DNA of 64,000 nt, taken from positions 3,038,001-3,102,000 of the forward strand of contig OZ252008.1 in NCBI GenBank assembly GCA_965246995.1, written 5' to 3'. Below, one piece after another: positions 25,433 through 32,836 of this stretch. The notes under the pieces were generated by a model, which was given only the letters and a program-made list of their open reading frames with translations, was not told the DNA's origin and did no database searches. The stretch is from VXRJ01 sp965246995 (GTDB lineage Bacteria; Acidobacteriota; Vicinamibacteria; Vicinamibacterales; UBA8438). Within the stretch, counting starts at the first letter, position 1. The number at the start of each line of letters is the position of its first letter. A program made the translations under genes and the position numbers.

Positions 25433-25560
25433 CAGATTCTCCCTTAATCCGTGTCCAAGAAAACCGGGGGCGCCTCACACCGTTCTTCAAGCGACCGGCC
25501 ATCCGGGGTGTGCGCAACGCTCCAAACGCCGGCGAGTATACACAGACCGTTGCCTGTCTC

Positions 25561-26271
25561 CTATCGGGACGGCCCGGCGACGTGTCTTCGGGCCCGTCGG
25601 TGCAACTCCGCCACCAGCGCATCGCAGGCCCGCAACCCGCTGTCGAGCATCGCACCGGCCGCAATCCCGGTCAGGTTCGCCACCGCGAAGCTGAGTCCCT
25701 TCAGGTTGCGTTCCGGATCGATGCCAGGGATCGCGCGCGGATAGCCGGAGGTGCGGAACACCATCGCCCCGGCTGCGTCACTCACGGTATGCGTGCCGCG
25801 TTGACAGGTCCAGTCGAGCTCGACGCGGATCACGCCATCGAGATCGAGCGTCCCGGGCAGCCAATCGATGCCCCGATCCGAACCGGCGGCAACCACCGTC
25901 GTCCCGGCCGCGCGCGCGTGATAGACCGCGACCGCCAGACGGCCGGCGCACGACCGGTCCGTCGTGCCAAGGCTGAGATTCAGCAGTGGCAGCGCGTGCG
26001 CGGCAGCCCAGTCGATGGCCGCCACGAGCGCGTCCACCGACGCGTCGAGCGTGCGGTCGAAGACCTTGAGCGGACAGACATGCACATCGGGCGCAAGATC
26101 CTGGATGGCCGCGGCAACGGCCGTGCCGTGGCCCAGCCGGTCGACGGTATCGTCGTGGGCGCGGCCGCCGCCGTCGAACCCGGCGCCGCCAGCGACGGCG
26201 CCGATGTGCGGATGACTGGCATGGATGCCGCTGTCGATTATCCCGACCACGAACGGGTGCGGCACGCTCAT
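25561..26271 (-). CDS. qhpE: Subtilisin-like serine protease QhpE (QHNDH gamma-subunit leader peptidase)
   Basis: 236-residue subtilase core with no signal peptide and no pro-domain, so it should work in the cytoplasm. The catalytic triad is Asp13 (GIIDSGIHASHP), His48 (RLGHGTAVAA) and Ser194 (KGLSFAVANLTG). The oxyanion-region AGN is AGS here. In Paracoccus, QhpE cuts the leader from the crosslinked gamma subunit before export. The ATG overlaps the qhpF TGA by four bases and it is the last gene of the operon. Function is assigned from the operon; in isolation it would only be called an S8 peptidase. Confidence 0.88.
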   Translation of the reverse strand: MSVPHPFVVGIIDSGIHASHPHIGAVAGGAGFDGGGRAHDDTVDRLGHGTAVAAAIQDLAPDVHVCPLKVFDRTLDASVDALVAAIDWAAAHALPLLNLSLGTTDRSCAGRLAVAVYHARAAGTTVVAAGSDRGIDWLPGTLDLDGVIRVELDWTCQRGTHTVSDAAGAMVFRTSGYPRAIPGIDPERNLKGLSFAVANLTGIAAGAMLDSGLRACDALVAELHRRARRHVAGPSR

Positions 26272-28019
26272 CGGGTTGTTACGTTCTCCATCGCTCCCGT
26301 TGCGTGCAACGCGAACAGCCGCGCGAAGACGCCGTCCCGCGCCAGCAGCTCGCTCGGGGAACCGATCTCCGCGACGCGCGCCCCATCCAGCGCAACGACA
26401 CGGTCTGCGCGGCGGGCGATTCCCAGGCGGTGCGTGATCAGCAGGGTGGTCCGTTCCCGCATCACGGTCTCGTAGCCGTCGATCACCTGGCGCTCGACGA
26501 CCGGGTCGAGCGAGGCGGTCGCCTCGTCGAGCACCAGCACGCTCGGGTCGGCGAGCAGGGCGCGGGCAATCGCGACGCGCTGTCGCTCTCCCGCCGACAG
26601 CGCTGCTCCCCGCTCTCCGACAACGGTGTCGTAGCCGTCCGGCAGGCCGGCGATAAAGTCGTGGATGCCCGCCGCCCGCGCCGCCGCCTCGACGTCGCCG
26701 ACGCTGGCGTCCGGCCGCGCGTAGCGCAGGTTTTCCGCCATCGATGCATGGAAGATGAACGGCGCATGTTCCACCAACGCCACGTGCCGCCGCAGGAAAG
26801 CGAGCGGGAGTGTTCGCAGATCGCGGCCATCCAGTCGGATCGCGCCGCCATCGGGATCGAGCAGCCGCAGCAGCAGATCCGCGACGGTCGACTTCCCGGC
26901 GCCACTCGGACCCACAATCGCCACCGTCTCCCCTGGGGCAACGTTGAACGACACCGCCTCCAGGGCCGGCGCGCCGCGGTCGAACGACAGGCTTACCTCG
27001 TCGAACTCGATCCGACCGCGCACATCCGCCGGCGCCAGGGATCCTGGTGTTTCTTCTACCTCGACCGGTGCATCGGTGATCTCGTGAACACGCGCCAGCG
27101 ATACCTTGGCGGACGCCAGGCTCGCATAGAGTCCCATCAGTGCCTGTACCGGCGCCATCAGCCGCGTCTGGTACGCCATGAACGCGACCAGCGTGCCCAT
27201 GGTGAGCGTACCGTCGAGGTACCGCAGTCCGCCGTACAGGAACACGACCCCCATCCCGCCCGAAAGCAGCACGCCGGGCAGTCCGCCAGCCAGGTAGGTC
27301 ACGCGCTGCATCGCCATCAGCGCGCGGATGAACGCGTCGTTACGGTCCCGGAAGCGATTAACCTCCCGGCCCTGGGCATTCGCCGTCACGACGAGCCGCA
27401 TCGCGGACAGCGTCTCGATCAGGAAGCTCCCGATGTCCGCGCTTCGCTCGCGGAAAGTGGCAACGCGGCCTTCCAGGCGGCGGCGGTAGACCACCAGTGC
27501 CCAGATGCTGAGCGGCAGGACGGCCAGTCCCGCGAGGAACAGCCGCACGTCGAGCCAGACCATCATGGCGACCGATCCAGTCAGGAACAGGATGTTGCCG
27601 ATCCATGCCAGGGCGGCCTCGGCCGCGACACGCTGGATCTCACTGATGTCGTTGTTGAGCCGCGAGACAATGTCGCCCAGCCGCGTGCGGGTGTAGAAGC
27701 GGGGCGAGAGCCGCTGCAGATGGCGGTAGAGATCCAGTCGCATGTCGAACAGGATCTCCGCCGATACCCGCGTGTATCGGAGTCCGCTCGCCACGTTCAG
27801 GAGGAAGCCGAACACGGTGAGGCCGACGAACGTCGCCACAATCCGCACCAGTACTGCGCGGTCTCCAGCCAGCAGTGCATCGTCGACCAGGTCGCGTGAC
27901 AGGAGCGGAACGACCAGCGCCGCCAGCGTGCTCGCAAGGCTCAGCCCGACCACGAGCCCAAGGCGGCGCCAGTACGGGACGACATAGGACAGCGCGCGCC
28001 GGAACTGCGGGTCTAGCAT
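26268..28019 (-). CDS. qhpF: ABC exporter QhpF, fused membrane and ATPase domains
   Basis: 583 residues: a six-helix type IV exporter membrane domain (about residues 10-310, starting YVVPYWRRLGLVVGLSLAS) and a C-terminal ATPase with Walker A GPSGAGKS, signature LSAGERQRVAIARALL and Walker B VLVLDEATASLD. Several earlier stretches match ABC lipid/peptide exporters generally. Its place between qhpB and qhpE, with the leaderless gamma subunit as cargo, fits QhpF, which in Paracoccus moves the modified gamma subunit to the periplasm. The gap to qhpB is 22 bases. Confidence 0.88.
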   Translation of the reverse strand: MLDPQFRRALSYVVPYWRRLGLVVGLSLASTLAALVVPLLSRDLVDDALLAGDRAVLVRIVATFVGLTVFGFLLNVASGLRYTRVSAEILFDMRLDLYRHLQRLSPRFYTRTRLGDIVSRLNNDISEIQRVAAEAALAWIGNILFLTGSVAMMVWLDVRLFLAGLAVLPLSIWALVVYRRRLEGRVATFRERSADIGSFLIETLSAMRLVVTANAQGREVNRFRDRNDAFIRALMAMQRVTYLAGGLPGVLLSGGMGVVFLYGGLRYLDGTLTMGTLVAFMAYQTRLMAPVQALMGLYASLASAKVSLARVHEITDAPVEVEETPGSLAPADVRGRIEFDEVSLSFDRGAPALEAVSFNVAPGETVAIVGPSGAGKSTVADLLLRLLDPDGGAIRLDGRDLRTLPLAFLRRHVALVEHAPFIFHASMAENLRYARPDASVGDVEAAARAAGIHDFIAGLPDGYDTVVGERGAALSAGERQRVAIARALLADPSVLVLDEATASLDPVVERQVIDGYETVMRERTTLLITHRLGIARRADRVVALDGARVAEIGSPSELLARDGVFARLFALHATGAMENVTTR

Positions 28020-28041
28020 GCGGGCCGTCTCCGCAGCCGCC

Positions 28042-29226
28042 TCACGGCGCCGGCGACGACGGCATGACGATGAGCCCGGACGTCATGTCGCCGTCCAGGG
28101 TCAGCGTATTGAGGTAATCGAACGACTCGGCGTCATAGAAATCGATCGTGCTGCCGGCCGACGAAATGTAGAGCACCCGGCCGTTGGTGCTGACGTCGAG
28201 CGCCATGCGGGGACGTCCCGCGATCGGCCGGCGGAAGCCTACGCGCTGCTGTTCCAGGTCGAAGGTCCAGAACTCGTACCCCTCGATCCGGCTTGCCAGG
28301 CCGTACGCCTTCTGCCGTCCCGGCGCCAGGGCAAACTGAATGCCGGTGGCCGGACCGAGCGTGTAGAAGTCCACATCGCGGTTCGGCAGATTGATCCGCG
28401 CAATGCCCATCAGTTCACGATCCTGCGCATCGTCGTGCAGCGTGAACAGTCCGGTGAAAAAACCGGGCTCCTCGTAGACCAGGTCGGTCGAGAAGCCGAA
28501 ATCGATCCGGCCGAGGCCGGGCTCGAGCGACTCGCGGAACGACCAGCGGTCGATCTCGGTGAACCCGTCCGTCTCCAGAATCAGCACGTCGCGATCGAAG
28601 TAGTAGAGGTACTTGCCATCGGGGGAGAAGAGCATCCGCGCCCGAGGCGACGGCTCGCCCGTCGGCCACGGCAGTTCCTGAATGATCTCGTGCGTAGTCA
28701 GATCGACTTCCACCAGCCGGTACGGCTCGATCTCGAAGCGATCCAGTAGCTTGGCGGCTGCGTCCAGATTCAGGATGGCGGTCCGTCCGTCAGGCGCGAC
28801 CCGGAACGACCGGATGCGCACGCGCCGATTCCCTTCGCTGAACGTGAACGAGTCGGTGACCGCCTGGGAAGCCACATCGACTGTCGTCAAGTGCTCCATG
28901 GTCGGGTCGAGAAAATAGAACCGCTCCCGATCCTCCGAAACGACCATCGAACGGGGCGCCCCGTGCGGCGCCGCGATCTCGTCGACAACACGGGTAGTCG
29001 CCTCGTCGATGACAAAGATCCGACTCGGATACGCTCCGAGATACAGCGTGCCGTCGCCCGCGGTGACTTCCGCGGTACCCTCCGCGGCGCCCTGCGCCGC
29101 CGCCGGCGCCGCCACGGCCAGGGTGAGCAGTGCGGAGAGGAAGACCGGTGCCCGTCGCCCGCGTGCCGCGGAGCCCCTACGGGAAAATAAGGTCAATCTT
29201 CCGCCAGTCCTTCTGTGCGGCAGCAC
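28042..29226 (-). CDS. qhpB: Quinohemoprotein amine dehydrogenase beta subunit (beta-propeller)
   Basis: The beta subunit forms a seven-bladed propeller that holds the gamma and alpha subunits. Propeller signatures include GTLYLGAYPSRIFVIDEATTRVVDEIAAPHGAPRSMVVSEDRERFYFLD, RARMLFSPDGKYLYYFDRDVLILE and RMALDVSTNGRVLYISSAGSTIDFYDAESF. A signal peptide (VFLSALLTLAVAAPAAAQG) sends it to the periplasm. No ATG precedes the signal; the coordinates use a GTG at 29226, but a TTG at 29194-29196 gives a more normal signal peptide and a shorter overlap with qhpC. About 394 residues from the GTG. Confidence 0.85.
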   Translation of the reverse strand: MLPHRRTGGRLTLFSRRGSAARGRRAPVFLSALLTLAVAAPAAAQGAAEGTAEVTAGDGTLYLGAYPSRIFVIDEATTRVVDEIAAPHGAPRSMVVSEDRERFYFLDPTMEHLTTVDVASQAVTDSFTFSEGNRRVRIRSFRVAPDGRTAILNLDAAAKLLDRFEIEPYRLVEVDLTTHEIIQELPWPTGEPSPRARMLFSPDGKYLYYFDRDVLILETDGFTEIDRWSFRESLEPGLGRIDFGFSTDLVYEEPGFFTGLFTLHDDAQDRELMGIARINLPNRDVDFYTLGPATGIQFALAPGRQKAYGLASRIEGYEFWTFDLEQQRVGFRRPIAGRPRMALDVSTNGRVLYISSAGSTIDFYDAESFDYLNTLTLDGDMTSGLIVMPSSPAP

Positions 29227-29572
29227 ACTTACCGGTCCAGTCCGGTGCGTGATTCAACTGGTCCGGCACCTGTGCCGGCCAGAAGCAGCCCAGGTGGCAA
29301 TCGAACAGATCGCGCTCAACTGGCTGGCACAGTCCTGCCGCACCACCGTTACGGTCGGCCTCCCAGCCGGGCGAGAAGACGAAGCTGCACCCCAGCGGAA
29401 TGTGCGGCCCTTCCGGCCTCGGCGGTCCGCTGGCCCCTTCCTGCAAGGCCACCACGCGGCCGTCCCCCGCTTCCCTGGACGAGTCTGCGGCCGCTGCCGC
29501 GCGGCGCCGGGCCTCGGCGAACCCCTGGGCGATGCGGGCAGCCTTCTGGTTAATGGGTCTGAGATGCGTCAT
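29177..29572 (-). CDS. qhpC: Quinohemoprotein amine dehydrogenase gamma subunit precursor (CTQ and thioether-crosslinked RiPP-like peptide)
   Basis: 131 residues. The C-terminal ~76 residues match the small QHNDH subunit, which carries cysteine tryptophylquinone and three Cys-to-acid thioether bridges. Taking Cys62 as mature Cys7, every known position is conserved: Cys62-Glu71 (7-16), Cys82-Asp88 (27-33), Cys92-Trp98 (37-43, the CTQ pair) and Cys96-Asp104 (41-49). A fifth Cys, 116, is extra. The N-terminal ~55 residues form a basic, Ala/Arg-rich leader (MTHLRPINQKAARIAQGFAE) with no signal-peptide core, longer than the 28-residue leader I recall for Paracoccus. It overlaps qhpD by 23 bases and qhpB downstream. 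Substrate for QhpD, QhpG, QhpE and QhpF. Confidence 0.92.
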   Translation of the reverse strand: MTHLRPINQKAARIAQGFAEARRRAAAAADSSREAGDGRVVALQEGASGPPRPEGPHIPLGCSFVFSPGWEADRNGGAAGLCQPVERDLFDCHLGCFWPAQVPDQLNHAPDWTGKCAAAQKDWRKIDLIFP

Positions 29573-31037
29573 CGTTCACCTCGTCGGGCAGATCGCCACC
29601 GTCGAACCGTCGCAAAAACGCCGGGTTCCGTTCGGCGATCTCACCGTAGATCTCCAGACAGGTCTCCGTCCAGCCGCGAATCCACTCGCAGTAGTGCAGA
29701 TTGGGGGCGGTGGTAGTGCCGTAGCGTGTGTAAGCCTCGTGGTAGCAACCGCCGGCACAGAGGGGACGGGCCCAGCAGGTCCGGCAGTCGGTCTTCCGGT
29801 CGATATGGTGGCTGTCGAGGAACGTCTCCTGCGCCGTCTCGTCCACGCCCTCCCGCACAGTCCCGAGCTTGTGGGCGTCGGAGCCGGCGAATCGGTGACA
29901 CAACGCCACGTCACCGTTCGTCGCCACCCCCATCAGCCCGAGACCCGCCCCGCACGGCAGTGCCTTGCTCGCACCCTTGTGAAGTTCCTCAATCGTGTCG
30001 CGTACGTTACTGAAGCCGTGATGTCGTCCTTCCAGCACGGCCTGCAGGAACTCTCGGCCGAGTTCCCGGAACTGCGCCAGCATCGCGTCGAAGCCGGTCT
30101 CCCCGATGGCGTGGGCACGGCCCGGCGACGTCGTCACCGGCGCAAAGCCAACCTCCCAGAAACCGATCTCCTCGGTGAGATGCCGGTAGATCCGGGTGAT
30201 GTCCAGAACATCCGAGGTCAGTGTCACCCGCGCTCCGATCGGCCGCGACCGATGCCGCTTGAGCAGCTCCCGCACCTTGGGTGCCACGACGTCGTAACTG
30301 CCCCGCCCGTCGTGGAAGACGCGGAACTTGTCCTGCATCTCCTTCGGACCGTCGATGGAGATGGTGACCCCGACATCATTGTCGGCCAGGAACTCGATCA
30401 CTTCGGGACGCAGCAGCGTGCCGTTGGTCGTCAGGCTGAACTCCACCCGCTTGCCCGCCTCGGCGGCGCGGCGGCGCGCGTAGGGGATGGTCTTCTCGAG
30501 CACGGCGAAGTTCAGCAGTGTCTCGCCGCCGAAGAACGTCAGCCGAACCACCGGGCTGCTGCCCGACCGCTCGATCATGAAGTCGACGCTCGCCCGCGCC
30601 GTCTCCTCGCTCATCAGCTTCGGCATACCGCCGGCGGTCGGCTCGGTGATCTTGTCCTCGCCGTACTCGTAGCAGTAGGCACAGCTCAGGTTGCAGCGGT
30701 TGGTGACGTTGACCACCAGCGTCGACAGCGGAATCGGTTTCAGCGGAATGATGTTCGGAGCGGGCTCTGGCGCGGGCACCGGGAGCGCGGGTTCGACTGG
30801 CAGGATCACGCGGGCGCCGGCCAGTTCCGTAAGGCTGGCCTCGACCGCCCGCGGATCGAATCGCTCGGCCAATCGCGCGAAGAGGTCCGGCGGCGCCAGC
30901 CGCCCGCCGCGCAAGGCGTCGACCACGGCCGCCGACGTCTCGTCGAGCGCGAACACCGCCGCACTCGGCACCAGATACAGGAACTGCCGCCCCGCCGCCT
31001 CGAATGGATGACATTCGCCGAGTGCAATCTGGGTCAC
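29550..31037 (-). CDS. qhpD: Radical SAM/SPASM peptide-crosslinking enzyme QhpD
   Basis: Forms the intra-chain thioether bonds in the gamma subunit. 495 residues in three parts: a PqqD/RRE-like N-terminus (QFLYLVPSAAVFALDETSAAVVDALRGG, residues ~18-80) that should bind the leader; a radical SAM core with CNLSCAYC at 115-122 and FFGGETLLNF; and a SPASM-type cluster domain with ALPCGAG, VALCHRF and CRTCWARPLCAGGCYHEAYTRYG ending LHYCEW. The GTG at 31037 overlaps the qhpA TGA (GTGA), and homology begins there, so upstream in-frame codons are rejected. Confidence 0.92.
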   Translation of the reverse strand: MTQIALGECHPFEAAGRQFLYLVPSAAVFALDETSAAVVDALRGGRLAPPDLFARLAERFDPRAVEASLTELAGARVILPVEPALPVPAPEPAPNIIPLKPIPLSTLVVNVTNRCNLSCAYCYEYGEDKITEPTAGGMPKLMSEETARASVDFMIERSGSSPVVRLTFFGGETLLNFAVLEKTIPYARRRAAEAGKRVEFSLTTNGTLLRPEVIEFLADNDVGVTISIDGPKEMQDKFRVFHDGRGSYDVVAPKVRELLKRHRSRPIGARVTLTSDVLDITRIYRHLTEEIGFWEVGFAPVTTSPGRAHAIGETGFDAMLAQFRELGREFLQAVLEGRHHGFSNVRDTIEELHKGASKALPCGAGLGLMGVATNGDVALCHRFAGSDAHKLGTVREGVDETAQETFLDSHHIDRKTDCRTCWARPLCAGGCYHEAYTRYGTTTAPNLHYCEWIRGWTETCLEIYGEIAERNPAFLRRFDGGDLPDEVNDDASQTH

Positions 31038-32836
31038 GGGCCCGACTCCCCCCGGCGGATGTATACCGGCACCGTCACCAGCAGGTGCGCGCGCGCGCGG
31101 AGCGGCCGCTCGAGCGCGGCGCCGTTCGGCGCGGTGGTGAGCGTGGCCACCACCCAAACGTCGCCGATGTTGTTGCGCTCACCGCTCCGCTCCGGATTCG
31201 GGCCGTCTTCGGCCGGCTCGAAGACGCCGTGCTCGCCAAGCGTGCCGACGAACGCGGTGTCGTCGTCGTCGTAGGTGACGGCGTACTCCTCGATGCTCCA
31301 GTCGACATCGGCGAGCATGCCAAGATCGAGATCGTCTTCCGTGGCCGACTCCCCGTCCGGGCCATCGTGCCACGCGCGGGCCTCGAAGCGCTCGTACTGC
31401 TTCGGAAACGCCAGTCCGCCGACGCGCGCGAGACCGGTGGCCGGAGTCACCTCGAGGCGGTGGATCTCGTCGTAGACCGTCACCGCCTCCGTGAGCGCGG
31501 CGCGCCCGATAAAGAGGTCCCGGCTACCCACTCGGGCGTCCGGCGCCACGGTCACCCGTAGCGTCGCCTCCGTCGAGGACAGGTCAGTGACTTCGGTTAC
31601 GGTCAGATCCGCGCCGAGATCGACAGCCGCGGCGTCGAGAGACTCCGACAGGTTCGCGCCGAACAGACGTAGCGTCACCTCGCCCGCCGCAGCCGGCACG
31701 GCCGACGGGTAGATCCCCGTGACGAGCGGCTCCGGTCCCACCCGGCGCAGCGTCACGTCGATACCGCGCTCATCGTAGCCGCCGGCGAACCAGCGGCCGG
31801 CGATCTCGTCGCGGTCGCGCGAGACGAACATCACCTCCCGCGCACTGAAGTGCTCGGGACTGGTGGTCCGTCCGCGCCACTGGTAGCCGGTATAGACGAG
31901 TGACTCACCGCTACGGGTGACGTCCACGCCCCGCGCCGGATAGGTGTAGCGCGCCTGGGTCTCCAGCTCGTCCCGGGCCGCGGGGTCTGACGAAACAGTC
32001 ACCGTTCCGTACACCGGGCCCTGGCCCCGCTCGTGGCCGATCAGTGCCCAGGTTCCATCGAGCAGCGGCGTACGCATGTTGGCCGACCAACTCGCCCACT
32101 CCGGGGAATCGAGCGGGAACACCTCGGCCAGATGCGCAATCGCAAGCTCGACCGGAGTGCGGGTGTCGCTCTCCTCGCCAGCCGGCGGGTCGGCTCCTCC
32201 GCTCCGCGTGAACGACTGGAAGTCCGCGAAGGGGTAATAGCCACGGTGCATCGCCGTCAGCAGTTCCCATTCCTCGAGCGTCCGGCGCTGGTTCAGCACC
32301 CGCCCCATCGAATGGCAACGGTTGCAGGTCTCCTGCGTTTCTGGATCGGGTTCGTAGTAGAAATCGATATTCCGGCGTTCCACCTCGAACGCACCGAGGG
32401 TCGCCTCGTCCGGAGCCAGTCCGTGATTGGTAGCCAGGTAACGCACCGCCTCGCGCGCGTCCGCGGGCTCGATCTGCAGGTCGTTCAGCAGCACCATGCG
32501 CCGGATGGTCTGCTGCCAACCTTCCGGGGTAGTCCGCTGGTAGGAGATGCGGCTCATCCGCCGCTGATCGTCCGCGGGGTGACAGGTGCTGCAAACCCGA
32601 TGAACGAGTTCGCTCGTGACCGGAATACCGCCGTCGGGCAGCGCCCCGTCGGGCGACTCGGACTGGGCCGCGACCGGCGAGGCAGCGAGGACGACGGCCA
32701 GCCCCATCAGCGCAGCCGCACGACACCAGACGCCGCACTGGAGGATCGGAGGCGGGAACGGCATGGGTGCCACTGTTGTAACACACATTCCAGGCGCGGT
32801 CGACCGCCGCGACAGCAAGGTCCGCTCAGACTTCAT
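31034..32836 (-). CDS. qhpA: Quinohemoprotein amine dehydrogenase alpha subunit (di-heme cytochrome c)
   Basis: Periplasmic subunit that takes electrons from CTQ through two c-type hemes. From the ATG at 32836 (GAGGAG nine bases upstream) it has 600 residues: a long n-region, hydrophobic signal core (AALMGLAVVLAASPVAAQ), heme sites CSTCH at 82-86 and CNRCH at 171-175, then beta-rich domains. RTTPEGWQQTIRRMVLL and WELLTAMHRGYYP are typical of the family. The start overlaps the qhpG stop by 11 bases. Slightly longer than the Paracoccus subunit. Confidence 0.92.
   Translation of the reverse strand: MKSERTLLSRRSTAPGMCVTTVAPMPFPPPILQCGVWCRAAALMGLAVVLAASPVAAQSESPDGALPDGGIPVTSELVHRVCSTCHPADDQRRMSRISYQRTTPEGWQQTIRRMVLLNDLQIEPADAREAVRYLATNHGLAPDEATLGAFEVERRNIDFYYEPDPETQETCNRCHSMGRVLNQRRTLEEWELLTAMHRGYYPFADFQSFTRSGGADPPAGEESDTRTPVELAIAHLAEVFPLDSPEWASWSANMRTPLLDGTWALIGHERGQGPVYGTVTVSSDPAARDELETQARYTYPARGVDVTRSGESLVYTGYQWRGRTTSPEHFSAREVMFVSRDRDEIAGRWFAGGYDERGIDVTLRRVGPEPLVTGIYPSAVPAAAGEVTLRLFGANLSESLDAAAVDLGADLTVTEVTDLSSTEATLRVTVAPDARVGSRDLFIGRAALTEAVTVYDEIHRLEVTPATGLARVGGLAFPKQYERFEARAWHDGPDGESATEDDLDLGMLADVDWSIEEYAVTYDDDDTAFVGTLGEHGVFEPAEDGPNPERSGERNNIGDVWVVATLTTAPNGAALERPLRARAHLLVTVPVYIRRGESGP

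Larger units (their letters stand above)
24067..25477 (-). mobile_element. IS3-type insertion sequence with a 14-bp target duplication
   Basis: Ends begin TG and finish CA as in IS3 elements. Imperfect inverted repeats run from 24067 (TGTACCGCACCCGGTTTCTT) and from 25477 inward on the other strand (TGAGGCGCCCCCGGTTTTCT), both continuing into GGACAC. The 14 bases CACCGTTCTTCAAG occur immediately outside each end (24053-24066 and 25478-25491), which is long for an IS3 element (usually 3-5). The two transposase genes lie on the minus strand. Confidence 0.85.

Noticed and set aside
25561..26271. General extracellular subtilisin
   Set aside because: No signal peptide or pro-domain, and coupling to the QHNDH operon fits the intracellular leader protease QhpE.
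29177..29572. Small hypothetical protein with random cysteines
   Set aside because: Cys, Glu, Asp and Trp spacings match all known QHNDH gamma crosslink positions.
29400..31274. Plus-strand open frame (624 codons) opposite qhpD
   Set aside because: No recognisable domain and exactly antisense to an intact radical SAM enzyme; treated as a shadow.
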